Source: Sutcliffiella halmapala
GTDB lineage: Bacteria > Bacillota > Bacilli > Bacillales > Bacillaceae_I
NCBI RefSeq assembly: GCF_002019665.1
Contig: NZ_KV917375.1
Coordinates: 628,001-692,000, forward strand
Direction of reading: 5' to 3'
Length of the DNA: 64,000 nucleotides
Of the stretch, positions 1 through 9,413 are shown piece after piece (position 1 is the stretch's first letter; every line of letters starts with the position of its first letter). The position numbers were made by a program, and so were the translations under genes. Under the pieces are notes generated by a model. It did not search any database and was not told the origin of the DNA. It was given only the letters and a program-made list of their open reading frames with translations.

Positions 1-1816
1 TATTAGGCTTATTCAATGCTTTAATTTGAATGTTACCTGCCTTTTCAAGTTTGAATTTATAGTAATCTAAATCATCGTATCTATTTTGAATCGATCCCTG
101 ATATTTCTTATTAACTGCAATAGTAGTAGCGGTGCCGGTAGAATTATTAAATTCTTTTTCATAAAATTCACTTTCTATAAAACTAGCTTCAAACGAATAT
201 TGTTGATGGACAGTGTTATTATTACTAGTATTAATTTTTATATAATAGGTTCCTGCCGGAAGGCCAACATCGACAGTTTGCCAACCTGTAGCATTGGAAG
301 AGGAATCGGTTGACGTCGTTACTAAAGAGTCTCCAGTTTCACTTAAAACGCTAATATTCCAATATGCGTCTGGTTGGTTTTTCATTTTCAATGAAATGTT
401 CCCAGCTTTAGGAAGTGAAAATTTGTAATAATCAAGATCGTTATATCTATTTTGAATACTTCCGTAATTTACTTTGTTCACATTTATCGGTGTTGCAGTA
501 GCTAAAGTATTATTACGTTCCTTTTCATAGTACTCGCTTTTTTCATATTTAACTGAAAATGTGAAAGGGACATTAGTAGAATTACTATTTGCATCTAGTT
601 TGATAAAATATTCTCCTGCTGGAAGTCCGATAGGCACCTCAGTATTCCCGGTAGCATAGGAACTACTATTTGAACTAAAATCTACATAACTAGTCCCATT
701 ACGATCAACTAAGGATAAGTTCCAATTTGATCCAGCGATATTACTTAATGAAAGCTTTACGTTTCCAGAATTCGATAAATTGAATTTGTAGAATTTGGAA
801 ACACTCCTACTTTCAAAAGAACCTGTATATAATTGGTTCACATTTATAGGTAAAGCATTCTCCAATTTTTCATTTTTAACTAAGCCTTTAATTTCGTTTA
901 ATACATTATCGGAAACAGTGGTGGTACCTCCAATTGCTAAAACTTCAGAGAATTTTTTAACGTTTAGTAATTCTTTAATTGGAGTAGGAAGGTTTGTTGG
1001 TTCAACTAATAAAATTACTCCATTCTTTTTGGCTGCTAGTACAGATCCAGTCAGCGCATCAGCAAAATTCATACCTGTTGCGGCATAAGCATTGTTTGCA
1101 TCCATTTGAAATTCTCGAATAACAGCAGCTGCTGTGCTAAAGCGTCCAGAACCAGAAATACGCTTAGCATTTGGCATTTGAGATAAGATTTTATTACTTA
1201 ATATAGAACTTCCACCTATTACATAGGTCCGTTTCTTACCTTTTAAAGAATCTTTTGTCGAACTAGGAATATCATCTGTACGGCTTAATAAAATTGGTAT
1301 ACCATTTCTAGCTGCATAAGGTGCAATAGCAAGTGCATCAGGGAAATTATGACCGTAGGCTACGATGGCAGTGTCCGTAGTTCCTAATTTTTTTGCAATT
1401 TGTGCAGCAGTTTCAAAGCGATCACGACCGCCGATTCTCTCGACTGTTATACCTAAACCTTTAAGTTCATTATCCACTTTAGTGGTGATAACTGCAGTAC
1501 TTCCAAGAATGACGGCTTTTTTAGCTCCTAAGCGAGTAATCTCCGCCCTAGTCACAGCTCCTAATTCGTCTTTTCTTGATAGTAGAATAGGTGCGTCAAG
1601 TTTGTAAGCTAGAGGTCCTCCAGCTAAAGCATCAGGAAAATTTTCTCCTATCGCTAATACAACTGTATCGGCCTTTGACCAACCATTTTTTGAAATTTCA
1701 ACAGCAGTAGCATACCTATGGCTCCCTGCAATACGATCGGATGCTGCAGATACTTTGGAAAAGTTAAAACTAATTAATAGAAAAAAGATTAAAACAGAAA
1801 AAAGTATTTTTTTCAA
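1..1816 (-). CDS. Secreted CWB2 cell-wall-binding protein (3' end outside window)
   Basis: Reading leftwards from a TTG at 1816, the frame stays open to the window edge, giving at least 605 residues; the C-terminus is missing. A GAGGGG ribosome site precedes the TTG. The N-terminus is a signal peptide (MKKILFSVLIFFLLISF, then small residues, cleavage near VSA-A). Mature residues start at once with three cell-wall-binding repeats (CWB2, about residues 26-310), each with an R-(Y/F)-x-TA opening, an FPDAL or FADAL core and a VI-GG block. From about 320 come at least three beta-sandwich repeats of about 100 residues with the recurring phrases LPAGxYxIK and QNRYxDLDYYKF, resembling pre-peptidase C-terminal (PPC) domains. 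CWB2 domains hold proteins non-covalently to an anionic wall polymer. No catalytic domain is visible in the part present, so it may be a structural or adhesive surface protein, or an enzyme whose active domain lies beyond the edge. Confidence 0.85.
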   Translation of the reverse strand, partial: MKKILFSVLIFFLLISFNFSKVSAASDRIAGSHRYATAVEISKNGWSKADTVVLAIGENFPDALAGGPLAYKLDAPILLSRKDELGAVTRAEITRLGAKKAVILGSTAVITTKVDNELKGLGITVERIGGRDRFETAAQIAKKLGTTDTAIVAYGHNFPDALAIAPYAARNGIPILLSRTDDIPSSTKDSLKGKKRTYVIGGSSILSNKILSQMPNAKRISGSGRFSTAAAVIREFQMDANNAYAATGMNFADALTGSVLAAKKNGVILLVEPTNLPTPIKELLNVKKFSEVLAIGGTTTVSDNVLNEIKGLVKNEKLENALPINVNQLYTGSFESRSVSKFYKFNLSNSGNVKLSLSNIAGSNWNLSLVDRNGTSYVDFSSNSSSYATGNTEVPIGLPAGEYFIKLDANSNSTNVPFTFSVKYEKSEYYEKERNNTLATATPINVNKVNYGSIQNRYNDLDYYKFSLPKAGNISLKMKNQPDAYWNISVLSETGDSLVTTSTDSSSNATGWQTVDVGLPAGTYYIKINTSNNNTVHQQYSFEASFIESEFYEKEFNNSTGTATTIAVNKKYQGSIQNRYDDLDYYKFKLEKAGNIQIKALNKPN

Positions 1817-1924
1817 AAATACCCCTCACTTTCCAAATTTTTATCAAATATAGCATACCGTAACTAAGACTTAATATCTAGTCTTTTTGGCCTACTTTTG
1901 ACTATGAAACTAAAAAAGTCTAGT

Positions 1925-1948
1925 TCTATTCTATTGAAATAGAATAGA
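1925..1948. repeat. Perfect 11-bp inverted repeat between divergent surface-protein genes
   Basis: The arms TCTATTCTATT and AATAGAATAGA flank a 2-bp GA centre. The repeat lies 109 bp upstream of the leftward CWB2 gene start and about 120 bp upstream of the -35 box of the rightward protease gene. No T-run follows, so it is more likely an operator-like dyad than a terminator. The rest of the 381-bp gap (1817-2197) is AT-rich and shows only the promoter listed next. Confidence 0.5.
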
Positions 1949-2067
1949 TAGCGATATGTAGCTTAAGAAAAATAACTAGAAAACAATAAATCTAATTTAA
2001 TGAGAAAGTTCTACTTTGTAACCAAAAGATAATAATTAAAATTTCAAAACATTTAAAAGATACTAAA

Positions 2068-2096
2068 TTGACTTAATTGTTTATTACTTGTAAAAT
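2068..2096 (+). promoter_or_regulatory. Sigma-A-type promoter for the S8 protease
   Basis: TTGACT at 2068-2073, a 17-bp spacer, and TAAAAT at 2091-2096. This is five of six matches in each box with ideal spacing. It lies about 100 bp upstream of the start codon, leaving an untranslated leader of roughly 95 bases. Confidence 0.6.
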
Positions 2097-2197
2097 AAGA
2101 CTGTGTTTTCAATATTTACTAGAAAGAAGGGGGGATAGTAGTTTAGTAGTTTTATGGGCGATACCATTTTCCTATTTATAAATCTGGGGAGGAATTT

Positions 2198-5100
2198 TTG
2201 TTGAGGAATTTACGTAAATTTATGTTTTCTTTCTTTGCGTTCTTACTTGTATTTTCTAATCTACAATTTGTAGTTGGAGCTACTGGTAATGAAGACGCTC
2301 AGAGCTCGAACGTTGATCAGGTTCGAGAACTGCTTAAGAAAGAAAGAGAAGCGCAAAAATTTGAGGGATTAGAGCAAGCAACTTTTGCTGCAAATGAGAA
2401 AGTAAGAGTAATTGTCGAGGTTTCAGGTGAGACACCTTTAGAGTATGCTACTAAACAAAAAGTATTATATAAAGAATTAGCTGAAAAAACAAAAAAATCC
2501 TTATTAAAGGATACTCTTAATAAGCAAAAAAGTGTAAAAGATTCTATTTCTTCTAAAGGAATAAACATTAAATATTTAAACAGCTTTACTACAGCATTTA
2601 ATGGTTTTTCTGGAGAAGTAGCTTTTGGGGATATTGAAAAAATCGAATCACTATCTGAAGTGACTAGAGTATACTTAGCAAATGAGTATAATCGTCCGGA
2701 AGTAGAACCAGACATGGAAACTAGCCATCAGTTTATTCAATCAACAAAGGCTTGGGGCGATGCTCATTTAAAAGGTGAGGGGATGGTTGTATCTGTAATT
2801 GATACAGGTGTTGACCCGGATCACCAAGACTTCGTAATAAGTGAAGATACGGAGCCGTACTTAACTGAAAATAATGTAAATTCTATTGTTTCAGAGAATA
2901 GTTTAAAGGGGAATTTCTTCACAGAAAAAGTACCTTATGGTTACAACTACTATGATCAAAATAATCAAATCCTAGACTTAGGACCTGGAGCATCCCATCA
3001 CGGAATGCACGTAGCTGGTACAGTTGCAGCAAATGGTGAGATTTTCGGTGTAGCTCCTGAAGCACAAGTATTAGGAATGAAAGTATTTTCCAATGACCCT
3101 AATTATCCTTCCACTTGGTCGGATGTATATTTAGCGGCTATTGATGATTCTATTAAATTAGGCGCTGATGTTCTAAACATGAGTTTAGGCTCAACAGCCT
3201 CTTTCTATGACCCAGCAAGTGCTGAGGATCTAGCTATCACACGTGCTGTAGAAAATGGTATTGTGTGTGCCGTATCTGCCGGTAACTCTGGTCACTTTGC
3301 ATATGGATACAGCAATCCATTCTTCCAAAACCCTGATATCGGTGTTGTGGGAGCACCTGGATTAAACAAAGATACAATCCAAGTTGCAGCTTCTGGTAAT
3401 GAAGCCTATTTATACGAACATGCTATTTCTTTTGGAGGCCATGACTTCTCCGCTGTTGGTTATGGTATCGATAGTTGGGAAGGCTTAGAAGAAGTAGAAT
3501 TAGTTAGCCTAGGTAAACTAGGAGGTCCAGAAGATTATGTAGGCGTGGATGTTGAAGGTAAGGTTGTAGTATTACCTCGTGGAACACACACTTTCTTCGA
3601 TAAAACTAAATTTGCTGCAGAAGCTGGAGCAGCAGGGATTATCGTATATAACCATGATCCAAGTGCACTATTCTTTAATAACCAGGGTGGATGGCATATT
3701 CCATTTATGAAAATACAGTATGCTGAAGGTCAAGCTCTTGAGCAAGCTATTGCAGCAGGAAATAATACTTTAAAAGTTGAAGAACTTGAGAGATTTGAAG
3801 ATATTGAATTTGGTCGTATGACAGATTTCACATCTTGGGGAACAACTCCAAGCTTAGAATTAAAGCCTGAGATTACAGCTCCAGGTGGGAAAATTTATTC
3901 TACTCTTCAAAACAACGAGTATGGATTAATGAGTGGTACTTCTATGGCAGCTCCTCATGTTGCTGGGGGTTCTGCATTAGTTCAACAGTACTTATTAAAC
4001 GATGAAAGATTCGATGAGCTTAATGCAGAAGAAAGAACTAGATTAGCAAAAGTTTTAATAATGAATACTGCAAAAGTAATTGAAGATCTAAATGGGCAAC
4101 CATTCTCTCCTCGCCGTCAAGGTGCAGGTATGATGCAAATCTTCTCAGCAGTAGATACACCTGTGTATGTTGTGAATAAAGATAATGGGGAAGGTAAAGT
4201 AGAATTATTTGATTTTACAAACAAAACATTAAGTTTCACTTTAGTTGCTAATAACCTTACGGATGAAGAAGTAGTATACGAAGTAGATACTTCTGTATTA
4301 ACGGATACATTCAAAGAAAATGGAGATCTTCCTGAATGGAATGCAGAAATCGCTGGTGATTTTGAAGGTGCAAAAGTTACTGCGCCTGAAACTGTAGCGG
4401 TTCCAGCTAATGGAGAAAAGGAATTTACTATAACAGTAGATTTAACAAATGCAAAAATTCCAGGATTTAAAGCAGATGGATCGGAAACAGTGAAAGAATT
4501 GGTGGAGAACATCTTCGTAGAAGGTTGGGTAACACTTTCTCATGACATTGAGGCTGATTTAGTAGTTCCATACTTAGGCTTCTATGGAAATTGGGACAAC
4601 CCAGCAATATTAGATGGACTTTCTGTACTTGATCAAGATAAGTTTTATAATGTTTTACCTGCAGATGCAGTTGATAGTGAAGGGTATTTTGAGACATTCT
4701 TCACAGATGAAAATGGTGAAAACTTCTATGCACTAAATCCAGATGGCGATGGTTTGTACGATGGAATCAATCTAGTTCCTGCATTCCTACGTAATGCGCG
4801 TGAAATGCAATTTAATGTATTAGATGAAGAAGGAAAAATGCTGCGAAGAATTCTATTACAGAACGATGTTCGTAAAAGCTTCTACAATGCTGGAAGAGGT
4901 ACTCCTTATTCATACAATGATTCTAGAACATGGGATGGGAAAGTCCGTTCTGAATTAGTAAAAGATGGTAAATATTGGTATGAAATAAAAGCGGTAGTAG
5001 ATTATGCTAATGCTGATTACCAATCTATCAAGGTTCCAATTTTAGTGGATACTACGGCTCCAGAAGTTTCTGCGACATACGACACAGAAACGGGTAAAGT

Positions 5101-6754
5101 AGAATGGACTGCGGTAGATGCAGGAATCGGTGTTGAAGAGCTTTATGTATTTGCTAACGATCAGTTAGTTGGTATTTTTGGAGCTGAAGAAACTAGCACT
5201 GTTCTAGCTAATCCACCTGCAAAAGCTTTAATTGAAGTATATGCAGTGGACAAAGTATTAAATATCGGTGGGACTACTGTAACAGAAGGCGACACAACAG
5301 AGCCTTTACTGTTCATTGGAACTTCTACACCTGAACCATATGGAGCGTATGCTTCTTTACAAGTACCAGTTCAAGGTTATGCTACTGATGATGTAGCTAT
5401 TGACAAGATTACTATTAACGGTCAAGCTGTACCATTCACATTAAATACTGCAAATAACCGTTATGAGTTCCAAGGTTCTGCAACTTTTGAAAAGGATGGA
5501 AAGTTTGATGTAATTGTAACGGCTGTTGATACGGCGGGTAACGAGTTCTCTATCTCTAGAAAAGTATTTATTGATACAACTCACCCTACTATTACAACGG
5601 ACGTAAAAACTTTTGTTGATCACGATGTTACAGAAGTAGATGCAACATTTACTTTAGCGGATAACTATAGCTATTTATCCTTCTACATCGATGAAACACA
5701 TGAATACGAATTACCATTTAGAAGTCCAGTAGATATATTAGAACCAGCGTCAGAAATATTTAAGAAGAAATTTAAACTTGAACCTGGTTTAAATAATTTC
5801 ACATTGAAATTAGAAGATCTTGCTGGAAACACTGTTACGGAAGAACTAAGTATTTACCGTAATGAAGCAGATAGCCGCATTGACCGTTTAGCTGGTCCAG
5901 GTCGTTACTCTACTGCAGCAGCGATAAGTCAAGCTGGTTGGGAACAAGCAGATGTTGTAGTTCTTGCTCGTGGTGATAACTATGCAGATGCTTTAGCTGG
6001 TATTCCATTAGCTAAGAAGTATGATGCACCATTACTTCTTACAAATACCGATAGCTTAAATGAATATACAAAAGCTGAAATTGAACGTCTAGGTACAAAG
6101 AAAGTGGTAATTCTAGGAGCAGAGGCAGCAGTTAATGTTTCTGTAGAAAATGAATTAAAAGATCTTGGCTTAGAAGTACAACGTCTAGCGGGTGCAAGTC
6201 GTTATTCTACAGCTGCAGCAATTGCATACGAACTAGCTCCAAATGGTGCTAACGAAGTAGTTGTTGTAAATGGTCAAAACTTCCCTGATGCTTTATCTGT
6301 TGCGGCATATGCAGCATCTAAAGGTATGCCAATCTTATTAACAGAATCTAAAGATTTACCAAAAGCTACTAAAGCTGCATTACAAGGTTTAGGGGCAAAG
6401 AAATCATTAGTGGTTGGTGGAACTTCTGTTATTACTCCAGATGTAGTAGTAGAATTGCCTAACCCAAGTCGTTTAAATGGTGAGAACCGTTTTGATACGT
6501 CAGTAAAAGTAGCAAATCACTTCCACAGTGGCTCTAACCACTATTATGTGGCAACAGGTTATGATTTTGCTGATGCATTAGCTGGTGCAGCACTTGCAGC
6601 TAAAAACAATACAGGTATCTTACTAGTAGGTGACCAAGTTCCTTCTTATGTTGAAACATTTGTGAAAGCGAATGTAGATTTAATTACTGTATTTGGTGGA
6701 GACAATGCAGTAAGTGCAGAGGTAGTTGCGGGGCTAAATAATCTATTAAAATAA
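2198..6754 (+). CDS. Large cell-wall-bound subtilisin-like (S8) protease with PA, Fn3-like and three CWB2 domains
   Basis: A 1518-residue secreted serine protease. The signal peptide (about 1-29) is followed by a propeptide-like region (about 48-165). The catalytic domain has Asp202 (VIDTGVD), His268 (HHGMHVAGT), the oxyanion Asn in SAGNSGH, and Ser582 (GTSMAAPHVAGG). A protease-associated (PA) insert lies between His and Ser (about 430-540, GKVVVLPRG). After the catalytic domain come a C5a-peptidase-type Fn3 region and Ig-like beta domains (about 640-1220), then three CWB2 repeats (about 1228-1518) that should anchor it to the wall. The layout resembles Vpr and lactococcal PrtP proteases, but with CWB2 in place of an LPXTG anchor, which is absent. 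Two consecutive TTG codons (2198, 2201) follow GGGGAGG at 2186-2192; the second has the better spacing. The HGTH box reads HGMH, a tolerated variant. It probably degrades external proteins or matures other surface proteins. Confidence 0.93.
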   Translation: MLRNLRKFMFSFFAFLLVFSNLQFVVGATGNEDAQSSNVDQVRELLKKEREAQKFEGLEQATFAANEKVRVIVEVSGETPLEYATKQKVLYKELAEKTKKSLLKDTLNKQKSVKDSISSKGINIKYLNSFTTAFNGFSGEVAFGDIEKIESLSEVTRVYLANEYNRPEVEPDMETSHQFIQSTKAWGDAHLKGEGMVVSVIDTGVDPDHQDFVISEDTEPYLTENNVNSIVSENSLKGNFFTEKVPYGYNYYDQNNQILDLGPGASHHGMHVAGTVAANGEIFGVAPEAQVLGMKVFSNDPNYPSTWSDVYLAAIDDSIKLGADVLNMSLGSTASFYDPASAEDLAITRAVENGIVCAVSAGNSGHFAYGYSNPFFQNPDIGVVGAPGLNKDTIQVAASGNEAYLYEHAISFGGHDFSAVGYGIDSWEGLEEVELVSLGKLGGPEDYVGVDVEGKVVVLPRGTHTFFDKTKFAAEAGAAGIIVYNHDPSALFFNNQGGWHIPFMKIQYAEGQALEQAIAAGNNTLKVEELERFEDIEFGRMTDFTSWGTTPSLELKPEITAPGGKIYSTLQNNEYGLMSGTSMAAPHVAGGSALVQQYLLNDERFDELNAEERTRLAKVLIMNTAKVIEDLNGQPFSPRRQGAGMMQIFSAVDTPVYVVNKDNGEGKVELFDFTNKTLSFTLVANNLTDEEVVYEVDTSVLTDTFKENGDLPEWNAEIAGDFEGAKVTAPETVAVPANGEKEFTITVDLTNAKIPGFKADGSETVKELVENIFVEGWVTLSHDIEADLVVPYLGFYGNWDNPAILDGLSVLDQDKFYNVLPADAVDSEGYFETFFTDENGENFYALNPDGDGLYDGINLVPAFLRNAREMQFNVLDEEGKMLRRILLQNDVRKSFYNAGRGTPYSYNDSRTWDGKVRSELVKDGKYWYEIKAVVDYANADYQSIKVPILVDTTAPEVSATYDTETGKVEWTAVDAGIGVEELYVFANDQLVGIFGAEETSTVLANPPAKALIEVYAVDKVLNIGGTTVTEGDTTEPLLFIGTSTPEPYGAYASLQVPVQGYATDDVAIDKITINGQAVPFTLNTANNRYEFQGSATFEKDGKFDVIVTAVDTAGNEFSISRKVFIDTTHPTITTDVKTFVDHDVTEVDATFTLADNYSYLSFYIDETHEYELPFRSPVDILEPASEIFKKKFKLEPGLNNFTLKLEDLAGNTVTEELSIYRNEADSRIDRLAGPGRYSTAAAISQAGWEQADVVVLARGDNYADALAGIPLAKKYDAPLLLTNTDSLNEYTKAEIERLGTKKVVILGAEAAVNVSVENELKDLGLEVQRLAGASRYSTAAAIAYELAPNGANEVVVVNGQNFPDALSVAAYAASKGMPILLTESKDLPKATKAALQGLGAKKSLVVGGTSVITPDVVVELPNPSRLNGENRFDTSVKVANHFHSGSNHYYVATGYDFADALAGAALAAKNNTGILLVGDQVPSYVETFVKANVDLITVFGGDNAVSAEVVAGLNNLLK

Positions 6755-6768
6755 GAAAATATTAAGGA

Positions 6769-6807
6769 AGGTAGCCGGGTCTAAAATGACTCGGCTACCT
6801 TTTTTTA
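6769..6807 (+). terminator. Rho-independent terminator of the large S8 protease gene
   Basis: Arms GGTAGCCGGGTC and GACTCGGCTACC (one wobble position) around a 6-base loop, followed by seven T residues, 15 bp after the stop codon. Confidence 0.85.
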
Positions 6808-6830
6808 TTAGGCTACCCCTTTGAACGCCC

Positions 6831-6925
6831 TTTTGATCTCCGTGCCAGGTGTGTTTGCTTTCCGGGTTATGGGCTAGTTCCGCTTCTCTATGCAGAGTCT
6901 ATGGAGTCTATGACTTTCGTTCCAA
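6831..6925. repeat. Degenerate copy of the GTTGATT-type dispersed intergenic repeat
   Basis: The segment starts TTGATCTCCGTGC, continues with GCTTTCCGGG and later CTTCTCTATGCAGAG. It matches in order the parts of the copy at 20317-20405 (TTGATTTCCGTGC, GCTTTCCGCGGG, CTTCTCTAAGCAGGA). The right end is decayed and the closing AATCAAC is not recognisable. No gene lies between 6755 and 7018. Confidence 0.4.
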
Positions 6926-6980
6926 CACATGTTTGGTATAGTCTCAAATATCAGCAATAGGCATAAACAAATCCTTATAT

Positions 6981-7011
6981 AAAAAAATCCCTTCCTCAAT
7001 AAGAGAAAGGG
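6981..7011 (-). terminator. Terminator of the leftward LT/SH3/CWB2 gene
   Basis: Arms CCCTTTCTC and GAGGAAGGG (read on the minus strand, loop of 5) followed by a T-run of seven, just past the stop codon of the gene ending at 7019. Confidence 0.75.
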
Positions 7012-7018
7012 AAAATTT

Positions 7019-9388
7019 TTAGTATTTACTCAAAATTATGCTTTGAATGTTGCCTCTGTTTGGTGTAGAAATGATTGTTTCGCCACCGACAAAATAAAAT
7101 TGTGGAACATTTTTCACATCTTTGGTTAGCCATTGATTAACCGCATGTGGTACATCATCTGTTCTAGTTAAGACGATTGGTGCATTAATTAAAGCGGCGA
7201 ATGGTGTAGCAGGTAAGGCATCGATGAATTGATGACCATTTGCAAAAACAATTCGCTCAGTTCCAACATTAAAACGTTTAGCTATTTGAATACTTGTTTG
7301 GAATCTATCAGTACCAGCTACGCGCTCTACTTGATTCTCTCCTATGCCAAGAGCTTTAAGTTGTTGAACCACTTTAGCTGGTACAGCACTTACATCTCCA
7401 ATTAAATAGACTTTTGTAATAGAATTCTTATTTTTTTCGAGTACATTTAAACTATGATGTGTTAAACCATCTTTTGCGCTTAATAAAATTGGTGCTTGTT
7501 TTGATGCTGCGATCGGACCAACTGATAAAGCATCAGGAGAATTCTCGTCCCCAGTAGCGATAAACACTTCTTTAATTGGACCTATTTCAGTAGCGACTTT
7601 AGATGCAGTATCATATCTACCGCTTCCTGAAAGTCTCATAACCTTAGCGCCATTAATAGAACCTAAAGTAGACTCTACTTGTTTAGAAATAGCACTTTCT
7701 CCACCAAGAATATAAATAGTGGATGGCTTTAATCGTTTAATATCATTTACTACAGTATCTGGAACTCTATCCCCTAATGTTAATAGTAGGGGGGAATTAA
7801 ACTTTTTCGCTAGTACACTCCCTGTTAAAGCATCAATAGCGATGTCTCCGCGACCAATAACAACAGTATTAGAAGTTGATGGCCATCCAAAACGAGAGAT
7901 TGCAGTACTTGTTTGATAACGATCTCCTCCAGCTATATCGTACCGGAAATCATTTAATGCTATTTTCTTTAAATAGCTAGAAGCAACATAAAAAGTTTGT
8001 TTGTTGTTATCTAGGAATTGAATAGGGTACCAGCTATGATGAACATTAAAGCTATTTTCAAAGGCTTGGTTCCCAACAACCTTAATGACGTCACCTTTTG
8101 ATAATCGACTATGTTCAGGACCTCCTGGACTAGTTCTGACTCTCAAATTATCTGTAGTAGATACTAGAATATCCCCATTTTTAAAGTTTTGAAAAGTTCG
8201 ATGGAACGGACCTGAAACCTGATAATTAGCTTTTCTGAAACGGATAATGTTACTACCTTCATTGTAATAAATATCATTTTTTAATAGATTGATTGGAAAT
8301 TTTGTAACTGGTACTAAACTTCCTGATGCACCTGATCTATGTTCACCACGGATTATACTTATTATAGTATCTTGGTAAGGCTCAGCTGGCCATGATGGTA
8401 AACGATTAGTTATCGTAGGATCATTTACTTTTGAAATACCATTATATGCAAGAATTGCGAAATACCAATGTTCTAGCACTGCTCTATCATATTCATTGAT
8501 TTTAGGAATTAATAGTGAACTAGAGTTGGCGTAATTCCACTTGCTAACAAGAATTTTTAAGCCCTCTTCAATATTGAATTCAATATCATATTTTAAACGA
8601 TGTTCTCTTTCAGGAGAAATATTTCTCTCTGATACTTGCATAATACCAATGCCTAGACCGTCATAACCAATTAGAGGTTGACCATTTCTGAATTGAACCC
8701 ATTTAGATTCTTGCCAAGCAATGGCTTTTACAAGCTCCGGCGGGATATTATATTCTAATGCCTTTTTTGTCAAGATTGCTGCAATATCTTTGTCGGAAGG
8801 GTCAGTATTTTGGAACTGAAGAGAATTGTCAGAATCAATGTTCTCATTATCTTTTGTCTCTGACTGTGTTTTCTCTAGTGTATCCTCATTTAGTTTAAAG
8901 AAGTCAGTTCCTATTTTTGACGGAATCGCTAGGCTATCTTCTGGAGCATAAATTGGATAGGAGACTTCTATTTTAGCATCTTCGTTAACTAGTAAGCTTC
9001 CTTTAACATATTCAATAGATTCATAGATTTTTTCAATAGAATCACCATGAAGTTTTAAAACGAAAAAATTAAGTATATTGTTTGTACCGTCTAATCTTTT
9101 TTCCACGATTATATATTGTGCATCTGAATTTGACCAGCTATGGATAGTTGGATAATATCCTGTAAATACTTCATCCTCAAAAAGGACTTGATTGTTCCCT
9201 GTAATCTTTAGTGTGGATATTTCAGCATTATTAACTGATAGCTGAAACGAACGTTCTAACTCAATAGAAGTTTCTCCGTTGTCAAATGACTTCGAAAAAT
9301 GTGTGGATGGGCCATTGGAAAAGGCTGTCGTAGTCATTAAGACTAATAGACAGAAGAGTAAAACACTGTAAAACTTTTTGCTCTTCAT
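7019..9388 (-). CDS. Secreted lytic-transglycosylase-like protein with SH3 and three CWB2 domains
   Basis: 789 residues. A signal peptide (about 1-25, MKSKKFYSVLLFCLLVLM) leads to an unassigned region (about 30-190) with a polar linker. A goose-lysozyme/SLT-like domain follows (about 200-330): ALEYNIPPELVKAIAWQESK carries the probable catalytic Glu near residue 227, then GIGIMQVSE and ILAYNGI, typical of transglycosylase motifs. A bacterial SH3 domain (about 400-480, NLRVRTSPG) and three CWB2 repeats (about 486-789) complete it. The likely job is cleavage or remodelling of peptidoglycan by a wall-tethered enzyme. The start is ATG with AGGAGG 12 bases upstream. The gene begins 25 bp after the stop of the family-2 glycosyltransferase on the same strand, so the two are probably cotranscribed. 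Enzymatic activity is inferred from motifs only. Confidence 0.88.
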   Translation of the reverse strand: MKSKKFYSVLLFCLLVLMTTTAFSNGPSTHFSKSFDNGETSIELERSFQLSVNNAEISTLKITGNNQVLFEDEVFTGYYPTIHSWSNSDAQYIIVEKRLDGTNNILNFFVLKLHGDSIEKIYESIEYVKGSLLVNEDAKIEVSYPIYAPEDSLAIPSKIGTDFFKLNEDTLEKTQSETKDNENIDSDNSLQFQNTDPSDKDIAAILTKKALEYNIPPELVKAIAWQESKWVQFRNGQPLIGYDGLGIGIMQVSERNISPEREHRLKYDIEFNIEEGLKILVSKWNYANSSSLLIPKINEYDRAVLEHWYFAILAYNGISKVNDPTITNRLPSWPAEPYQDTIISIIRGEHRSGASGSLVPVTKFPINLLKNDIYYNEGSNIIRFRKANYQVSGPFHRTFQNFKNGDILVSTTDNLRVRTSPGGPEHSRLSKGDVIKVVGNQAFENSFNVHHSWYPIQFLDNNKQTFYVASSYLKKIALNDFRYDIAGGDRYQTSTAISRFGWPSTSNTVVIGRGDIAIDALTGSVLAKKFNSPLLLTLGDRVPDTVVNDIKRLKPSTIYILGGESAISKQVESTLGSINGAKVMRLSGSGRYDTASKVATEIGPIKEVFIATGDENSPDALSVGPIAASKQAPILLSAKDGLTHHSLNVLEKNKNSITKVYLIGDVSAVPAKVVQQLKALGIGENQVERVAGTDRFQTSIQIAKRFNVGTERIVFANGHQFIDALPATPFAALINAPIVLTRTDDVPHAVNQWLTKDVKNVPQFYFVGGETIISTPNRGNIQSIILSKY

Positions 9389-9413
9389 TCTGGATAATTT
9401 CCTCCTTATAATA

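Noticed and set aside
795-1607. Two plus-strand frames opposite the first CWB2 gene
   Set aside because: They are antisense shadows of the minus-strand gene, which has a signal peptide and three clear CWB2 repeats.
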